NCBI GenBank assembly: GCA_964634005.1
Contig: CAZWKQ010000034.1
Coordinates: 1-12,236 of the forward strand
DNA length: 12,236 bases
DNA from: CAZWKQ01 sp964634005
Lineage (GTDB): Bacteria > Bacteroidota > Bacteroidia > Bacteroidales > JACABE01
Reading direction: 5' to 3'
The position numbers were made by a program, and so were the translations under genes. Positions 1-4,626 of this stretch are shown piece by piece. The notes under the pieces were generated by a model. It worked only from the letters and a program-made list of their open reading frames with translations. It was not told the origin of the DNA and made no database searches. Numbering within the stretch: position 1 is the first letter of the stretch; the number at the start of each line of letters is the position of its first letter.

Positions 1-49
1 TCTGATTATTGTATTCTAAAAAATTATCTTTTTTATTTTTGTCGGACAT
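1..49 (-). CDS. N-terminal start of a leftward gene cut by the window edge (unknown function)
   Basis: On the minus strand an ATG at 49-47 opens a frame that stays open to the window edge. It reads MSDKNKKDNFLEYNNQ, a lysine- and asparagine-rich N-terminus that looks like an ordinary cytoplasmic protein start in an AT-rich Bacteroidota genome. Only 16 codons are visible, so no family can be assigned. It would be transcribed divergently from the short gene at 158-526. No Shine-Dalgarno sequence is visible, which is normal for this phylum. An open frame this short could arise by chance. Confidence 0.35.
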   Translation of the reverse strand, partial: MSDKNKKDNFLEYNNQ

Positions 50-157
50 TAATGATTTGATAATACAAATAATGTTTCTTCTAATCTAGGTACCAATCAT
101 TGGATTCCGTTTTCTGAGGAGGAAGTCGATGCCCGCGATAAGTTTGAAAGTAACTTT

Positions 158-526
158 ATGTATAATTTTATAAATGGAAAAATAAAAAAGAATAAAGATG
201 CTGAAAATAATTTCTTATCAATTTTATTTGAACCCAAAACTGAATATGGCATTTCGAAATTAAAGTTTTCTGATGAGGCTAAAAGCGTATTTGATGCCGG
301 TCGCCAATTGTGGAAATATTATCACAAACAGCCAAACTGCAATGTAAATGCCTCGCTTTACGATATTAGAGAACATTTTCAAGGAAGAAACGAAGCAGGA
401 AAAATGAACAATAAAAGCTCAGATGAAACTTATATGAACTTAATCGGCAATTTAAGAGAAAAATTAAAACTTCTTGCAGGTAAAATAGAACCTAAAGTTT
501 ACGAATATGGTTTTTTGAAAAAATAA
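158..526 (+). CDS. Hypothetical protein, possibly 5'-truncated
   Basis: This encodes 122 residues from the first ATG. It is soluble and Lys/Asn-rich with no signal peptide or membrane segment, and is predicted mostly helical. The C-terminal half has a dense conserved-looking stretch (NVNASLYDIREHFQGR near residues 63-78, then KMNNKSSDETY near 82-92) and ends in EPKVYEYGFLKK. I do not recognise the family. The frame stays open upstream of the ATG back to a stop at 53-55. The intervening codons read like real protein (HWIPFSEEEVDARDKFESNF just before Met1) but contain no ATG, GTG or TTG. The gene may therefore have lost its original start and be a remnant, or translation may begin at the internal ATG. 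No Shine-Dalgarno sequence lies at a usable distance from 158; the GAGGAGG at 116-122 is too far away. The next gene downstream is 498 bp away, so no operon partner is apparent. Confidence 0.6.
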   Translation: MYNFINGKIKKNKDAENNFLSILFEPKTEYGISKLKFSDEAKSVFDAGRQLWKYYHKQPNCNVNASLYDIREHFQGRNEAGKMNNKSSDETYMNLIGNLREKLKLLAGKIEPKVYEYGFLKK

Positions 527-534
527 TAATCAAT

Positions 535-609
535 AGTTTCAAAAGATTTATTTGCATTAATGTTTAATAAAACATTCAATACCATTTTATTACATAAACT
601 TTTGAAACT
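535..609. repeat. 11-bp inverted repeat enclosing a small hairpin
   Basis: AGTTTCAAAAG at 535-545 is the perfect reverse complement of CTTTTGAAACT at 599-609, with 53 nt between them. Inside is a second perfect hairpin, AATGTTT at 559-565 and AAACATT at 570-576, with a 4-nt AATA loop. The element begins 9 nt after the stop codon of the 158-526 gene, so it may be an mRNA 3' structure. The flanks carry no direct repeats, so a transposon remnant is not supported. Confidence 0.4.
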
Positions 610-676
610 TCGACATATTTCTAAAAAGTAAACTTCAAATCATAACTTCTACTTTTTCTTGATTATACAAAATTGA

Positions 677-715
677 GCCGATAAATATTTCTATTAAGTC
701 GGCAATTATTTTTTT
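677..715 (+). terminator. Possible rho-independent terminator
   Basis: GCCGA (677-681) pairs with TCGGC (699-703). The outer AATT sequences on both sides can extend the stem across a two-base bulge. A run of seven T follows at 709-715. The stem is short and the loop is long (17 nt), so this is a weak candidate. It would end transcription from the 158-526 gene. Confidence 0.3.
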
Positions 716-751
716 AGTTATAGAAAAATAACTTTTTGTTTAAATAATTTT

Positions 752-786
752 ATTTTATATTAAACAAATTTAATATAAAATTTGTT
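752..786. repeat. AT-only 13-bp hairpin with an overlapping alternative hairpin
   Basis: ATTTTATATTAAA (752-764) and TTTAATATAAAAT (769-781) are perfect reverse complements around a CAAA loop. The right arm also takes part in a mutually exclusive 9-bp pairing, AACAAATTT (763-771) with AAATTTGTT (778-786). Both contain almost only A/T pairs. They could be a weak terminator or an extruding palindrome, or simply a product of AT-rich composition. Confidence 0.35.
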
Positions 787-945
787 ATAGGGATAATTAT
801 AAATATGATTTTATATAATGATATTTAGATATATAAGAATTTAAGGACACCAAAATAATTAAACTTAACTGTTAAAAATGTTTATAAAAAGATTAACATT
901 ATTTTGACAAGTCCTGAAAATTATAAACAAAAAAATCATCGAACA

Positions 946-1006
946 AGTGGATACCAAACACCACTATAAAAAATGGGGCGAAACCGAAAAGCCATACGAG
1001 TAGGAT
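946..1006 (+). promoter_or_regulatory. Two-hairpin 5'-UTR element, copy 1 (candidate cis-regulatory RNA)
   Basis: AGTGG (946-950) pairs with CCACT (961-965) around a 10-nt loop. An A-rich linker follows, then GGC (977-979) pairing with GCC (991-993) around an 11-nt loop ending CCGAAAA, and finally the single-stranded GAGTAGGAT (998-1006). The start codon of the secreted delta-60 protein lies 19 nt downstream. A second copy with the same order, spacing and conserved loops lies just before the next gene (2662-2720), with about 48 of 61 aligned positions identical. Both hairpins and the unpaired motifs are kept while the surrounding sequence differs. This suggests a functional RNA in the 5' UTR, although a DNA-level operator is also possible. 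I do not recognise the family. Confidence 0.6.
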
Positions 1007-1024
1007 AAATTAAAATTTTAAACC

Positions 1025-2533
1025 ATGAAAACACTAATTTACATTTTTACAATTCTGTTTTTATTTTCAACAAAATCATTTGCACAAGATGGTATCTTGG
1101 ACAATACATTTGGAACCAATGGTATTGTCAAGACTGTATCATTACAGGAAGCATTTGAGATGGTAATTCAGCCTGATGATAAAATAATCGTAGTCGGTTC
1201 GGTAAATAATACTTCTACCGATATGGCCATTGCCAGATATAATGCTAACGGTTCGTTAGATAACTCTTTTGGTACTAACGGCATAGTTACAGTTGATTTC
1301 AATAACGGTAATGATGATGCAAGTGCTGTAGTTTTGCAACAAGACGGAAAAATTGTAGTAGTAGGCAGAGCTCAACAAAGTTCAGCTAATTCTAATTATG
1401 ACATTGCAGCAATTAGACTTTTGCCAAACGGAAGTTTAGACAATACATTTGCAACAAACGGCAAATTCCAACTCGATGTGGATGGATATTCTTATGACTA
1501 TGCTCTTGATGTTGCCTTGCAAAACGATGGAAAAATCGTAATTGTAGCAATGGCCGGAACTAACATGTTCAACAAAAATGCCGTTATACGTTTAAATACT
1601 AATGGCACACTTGATAATTCATTTGATGGCGACGGAATATTAAAAGCATTTTCTTTTCCCGGCGGTATTATGTCATCAATTTACTCAGTTGCAATCCAGC
1701 AAGACGGTAAAATTCTAATTGGAGGCTCAAATACAAATAACTTTGCAGTTGCAAGATTGAACTCTAATGGTTCTATTGATAATACATACGCTACAAATGG
1801 AGGTATTACCATAGCTGAAATGGCAACCGAATCGAAAATTTATTTGCAAGACGACGGAAAATTACTCTGCACATATTCAAATATATCAAGCACAACGGTT
1901 GTTGTTGTTCGTTTAAACACAAATGGTAGTCTTGATGCCGGTTTTGGCAATAATGGAAAGGTAGTTACACAAATTGGAACATCAAGTACTTACAACTACG
2001 GCAGAGATCTTGTTGTTCAGCCTGACGGAAAAATTATAGTGTGCGGCTCAACAAATTTAAGTAGCTCTAACTCCGATTATTTGCTAGTTCGTTATTTGCC
2101 AAATGGAACAATTGATAATACTTTTGGTGCAACAGGAAATGGAATTGTTACTACATCTGTAGGAACTACAGACGATGATAGGGGTAAATCAGTAAGATTA
2201 CAATCTAACGGCAAAATTGTCGTTGCAGGAAGCACTTGTACAGGAAGCTGCGATTTTGTTTTATTGAGATACAATAATACAAATACACTTTCTATTAATC
2301 AATTAACAGGAAATAACGTTTCATTCTCGGTTTATCCAAATCCTTCAAACGGGAAATTTACAATAGTGTCAGAAAACAACAGTATTTTTTACTTAACCGA
2401 TATTACAGGCAAACTGATCAAAACTATTACCGTTGAAAATGGGACAAAAGTTATTCAAGAAACTCTAAACCCCGGCGTGTATTTTTTAATAAATTCAAAA
2501 ACCGGTAAGAATGAAAAAATTATGATTTTATAA
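1025..2533 (+). CDS. Secreted delta-60 repeat (seven-repeat beta-propeller-like) protein with T9SS type A sorting domain
   Basis: The product has 502 residues. A signal peptide (residues 1-20, ending KSFA before Gln21) directs Sec export. Seven delta-60 repeats (DUF5122 type) follow, each with an NGSLDNxFGTNG-like turn (starting near residues 22, 75, 134, 193, 248, 300 and 360) and a QxDGKIVVVG-like strand about 25 residues later. Seven units would fit a seven-bladed beta-propeller. Repeat 5 is shorter and degenerate (DDGKLLCTY). Residues 433-502 form a T9SS type A C-terminal domain, with FSVYPNPSNGKF, then LTDITGKLI, then LNPGVYFL, ending KIMIL. The protein is therefore probably taken across the outer membrane by type IX secretion and anchored or released. 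The binding target is unknown; adhesion or polymer binding is inference. The ATG at 1025 is chosen because the signal peptide starts there. There is no Shine-Dalgarno sequence. The two-hairpin UTR element directly precedes it. Confidence 0.9.
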   Translation: MKTLIYIFTILFLFSTKSFAQDGILDNTFGTNGIVKTVSLQEAFEMVIQPDDKIIVVGSVNNTSTDMAIARYNANGSLDNSFGTNGIVTVDFNNGNDDASAVVLQQDGKIVVVGRAQQSSANSNYDIAAIRLLPNGSLDNTFATNGKFQLDVDGYSYDYALDVALQNDGKIVIVAMAGTNMFNKNAVIRLNTNGTLDNSFDGDGILKAFSFPGGIMSSIYSVAIQQDGKILIGGSNTNNFAVARLNSNGSIDNTYATNGGITIAEMATESKIYLQDDGKLLCTYSNISSTTVVVVRLNTNGSLDAGFGNNGKVVTQIGTSSTYNYGRDLVVQPDGKIIVCGSTNLSSSNSDYLLVRYLPNGTIDNTFGATGNGIVTTSVGTTDDDRGKSVRLQSNGKIVVAGSTCTGSCDFVLLRYNNTNTLSINQLTGNNVSFSVYPNPSNGKFTIVSENNSIFYLTDITGKLIKTITVENGTKVIQETLNPGVYFLINSKTGKNEKIMIL

Positions 2534-2540
2534 AACTTTT

Positions 2541-2570
2541 GTATAAACAAAGAATATCTGTTTGTATTTT
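2541..2570 (+). terminator. Candidate terminator after the delta-60 gene
   Basis: GTATAAACA (2541-2549) can pair with TGTTTGTAT (2559-2567), giving nine pairs including two G-U wobbles around a 9-nt loop. Three more T follow immediately. It begins 8 nt after the stop codon, the expected place for a terminator. The stem is AT-rich, so it may be weak. If real, the next secreted-protein gene has its own promoter. Confidence 0.35.
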
Positions 2571-2661
2571 ATAACTCAAAAAATAATCAAATTCAATAAA
2601 TTACTAAACAGAGCAAATATTAGAGTTTTAAAAACTTTTGATACAATTAAAATTATTAAAA

Positions 2662-2720
2662 AGTGGATCAAATAACCACTGTAAAAAAGAGGCGTATCCG
2701 AAAAGCCTAATGAGTAGGAT
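2662..2720 (+). promoter_or_regulatory. Two-hairpin 5'-UTR element, copy 2 (candidate cis-regulatory RNA)
   Basis: AGTGG (2662-2666) pairs with CCACT (2676-2680) around a 9-nt loop. AGGC (2690-2693) pairs with GCCT (2705-2708) around an 11-nt loop again ending CCGAAAA. GAGTAGGAT follows at 2712-2720, 27 nt before the ATG at 2748. The outer A-T pair of the second stem is absent from copy 1. In this copy ATCC (2696-2699) in the loop could also pair with GGAT (2717-2720) as a pseudoknot, but copy 1 does not preserve that pairing beyond CC-GG. The resemblance to copy 1 in order, spacing and position relative to a signal-peptide gene is the main support. Confidence 0.6.
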
Positions 2721-2747
2721 TATTATTAAAATTAAAATTTGAATAAC

Positions 2748-4529
2748 ATGAAAACAAGTATAATAAAACTTTCAATAATAGTAATGATATTAATTTCAAC
2801 ATCATTATTCTCTCAAAATTTTCAAATAACAACACAAACCTTTGACTTGGAAAAAGAAAACTTGCACAAAGGATTTAAAATATTTTCAGGTTATATTGAT
2901 AATGAAGGTAATTATGTTGCCAAATTAGGAAAAGCTGCATGTGAAATGGCCTCTGATTTTGGACCCAACTTTAGCGGAGGGCTAAGCACAACATACTATT
3001 ATTATGGGGTTTCTTACACTTTTAACGAACTAAAATTTGATAAAAATTTTAATTATATAGGTAAAGAAGAAAAAAAATTCCCTACTACTATCCAAACATT
3101 AAAATACGAGCCCGTATTGGGCAAATATTTCTGGCCTGTAGGTGCTCCAATGTATTTCAGAAAACCATTAACTCCTGATTATTTAGGCACAAAAATTCTT
3201 GCTCCACAATATGGATTATCGGGTAGTGTTGTAAAAAGTTTTATTGTTGGCGGTGTGCCACAGGCGCCATGGGGTAATAAACTTTACACAAATTACAACT
3301 CCTGTTCCGAAAGAATTGAACTTCAGGGCGAAGCTAAAATCAGTCCGAAAGAAAACAAAGGAGAACGTTGGATGATAGTAGATCATTATCCCATTCCAAA
3401 CGGTAGCGTAATTGCTTGGATGACAGATGCAATAAAGGATAATACCGATAAAGCCAATTTTATAATTAAAAAATATAACGAAAATCTCAATGAAATTTCA
3501 AATGTTAGGATAATGGTTGATTATAAGTCAACTGCCCGTATAATGCCAATTGACAGAAAAAATGGAAAAAGAGACTTTGCAATTTTTGTAATGGCTCAAA
3601 GTACAAAATTTTCACCCGGTGAAAAAGTGCTTGATTTAACCGAAGGTAAACTAATTATACTGGATGGTGATAACTTAGCCGTTAAAAGTGAAAGTCCTTT
3701 CAAAATGGAATATACCCAATGGTATATAGAAGAAGTGGTATTAGATGAAGAAAATAATCTTTATGCTATGGGAACAACATCCGATAGTAAAAAAGATAAT
3801 TTCACCGCTTTTTCTTTTATGAACAATATGAATAATTCAGTAAAAAAACATCCGTATTATCAAATATTGAAAGCTGATGCTAATGGTAAAGTTTTGTATG
3901 TTAAAGGATATGTACCTGAAAATGAAAAAAGCAAAATCGCTGTTATAGAAGGCACTAACAAAAAGGTCAAACCAAATGTTATTTTCAATACTTACGACTT
4001 TTTAAAAGATGTATATTTTACCGATAAGTATCTAATCATAGCCGGACAACAATATTTAGGAATTGGCAAAGGTTCGTATTATACATCAACTAACGCCACG
4101 ATTTTCGGAGCCGAAAAAGAAAATTTATTCCTTGCCTTTTTGGATAAAAATTCGGGCGAACTACTGAAATATTTCGTAAAACCTGAAGAAACTTTGGGCA
4201 CTTACGATATCGTATTTGATAAAAATATGCAAAATCTATACTGGGCAACCTACGATTGGAATAAATATAATAAAGTTCAGGGAGATGTAGTTGTTTTGTA
4301 CGACAAATTTAAAAATTCGGTTTTAGGCGAAGTGTATCTGTCAAAAATAAATCTAAATAATCTTAATGCAACTAACTTTCAAAATCTTGGAGGTGAAAAC
4401 TGGGGTGTTTCTTATGAAAGTCCAATGCTTATAAAAGACAACAAATCCGATTATATTATATTTCAAGGGAGAACATTTAATAAAAAAGCTAAAGACAGCG
4501 AAATGATTTTTGTTCAAGTAAAAAAATAA
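2748..4529 (+). CDS. Secreted protein of unknown family, WD/propeller-like strand repeats
   Basis: The product has 593 residues. The start is placed at the ATG at 2748, not the in-frame TTG nine bases upstream, because the signal peptide MKTSIIKLSIIVMILISTSLFS begins there (K2 n-region, hydrophobic core 5-20, cleavage probably before Gln23). I do not recognise the family. The mature part is rich in aromatic and beta-strand segments separated by DxNGK- or DKN-type turns, for example FDKNFNYIG near 97-105, LDEENNLYAMG near 332-342 and KADANGKVLYVKG near 375-387. This pattern suggests an irregular beta-propeller or beta-solenoid, as inference. No T9SS type A tag is visible: the protein ends EMIFVQVKK with no YPNP or GVY motif. 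It may be periplasmic, surface-attached by other means, or a T9SS substrate with a different signal. It shares the two-hairpin 5'-UTR element with the upstream secreted-protein gene, suggesting co-regulation. Confidence 0.8.
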   Translation: MKTSIIKLSIIVMILISTSLFSQNFQITTQTFDLEKENLHKGFKIFSGYIDNEGNYVAKLGKAACEMASDFGPNFSGGLSTTYYYYGVSYTFNELKFDKNFNYIGKEEKKFPTTIQTLKYEPVLGKYFWPVGAPMYFRKPLTPDYLGTKILAPQYGLSGSVVKSFIVGGVPQAPWGNKLYTNYNSCSERIELQGEAKISPKENKGERWMIVDHYPIPNGSVIAWMTDAIKDNTDKANFIIKKYNENLNEISNVRIMVDYKSTARIMPIDRKNGKRDFAIFVMAQSTKFSPGEKVLDLTEGKLIILDGDNLAVKSESPFKMEYTQWYIEEVVLDEENNLYAMGTTSDSKKDNFTAFSFMNNMNNSVKKHPYYQILKADANGKVLYVKGYVPENEKSKIAVIEGTNKKVKPNVIFNTYDFLKDVYFTDKYLIIAGQQYLGIGKGSYYTSTNATIFGAEKENLFLAFLDKNSGELLKYFVKPEETLGTYDIVFDKNMQNLYWATYDWNKYNKVQGDVVVLYDKFKNSVLGEVYLSKINLNNLNATNFQNLGGENWGVSYESPMLIKDNKSDYIIFQGRTFNKKAKDSEMIFVQVKK

Positions 4530-4575
4530 ACAAATAAGTTTATAAAAAAACACTAATAATTTAAATACATTCAAT

Positions 4576-4611
4576 AAAAGAGGCTGCCTAAAAAGTTAGG
4601 CAGCCTCTTTT
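4576..4611. terminator. Strong bidirectional terminator between convergent genes
   Basis: A perfect 16-bp inverted repeat (4576-4591 with 4596-4611) has a 4-nt loop. Its core is GAGGCTGCCTAA, flanked by AAAA on the left and TTTT on the right, so an RNA hairpin followed by a U-tract forms in either direction. It sits between the stop codons of the rightward secreted-protein gene (4529) and the leftward gcvP (4627), as expected for a shared terminator. Confidence 0.9.
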
Positions 4612-4626
4612 AATTATTTCAAGCAA

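Larger units (their letters stand above)
527..945. other. AT-rich non-coding stretch with several inverted repeats
   Basis: No convincing coding frame is present on either strand. The stretch holds a long-range 11-bp inverted repeat (535-545 with 599-609) enclosing a 7-bp hairpin (559-576). A possible terminator lies at 677-715. An all-A/T 13-bp hairpin lies at 752-781 and overlaps an alternative 9-bp hairpin. The promoter for the downstream secreted-protein gene should lie toward the right end. The TATTTTGA near 899-907 is only an approximate match to the Bacteroidota -7 consensus. Confidence 0.6.

Noticed and set aside
946..1006. Cobalamin riboswitch
   Set aside because: Copy 2 contains CCACTG, like the B12 box, and the tail GAGTAGGAT loosely recalls the 3' end of cobalamin aptamers. 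The whole 5' half of that aptamer, with its paired CCGG elements, is absent, and copy 1 has CCACTA. The genes are not B12-related.
2739..2747. TTG start for the second secreted-protein gene
   Set aside because: The TTG adds only Asn-Asn before the ATG at 2748, where a canonical signal peptide begins. ATG is the simpler start.
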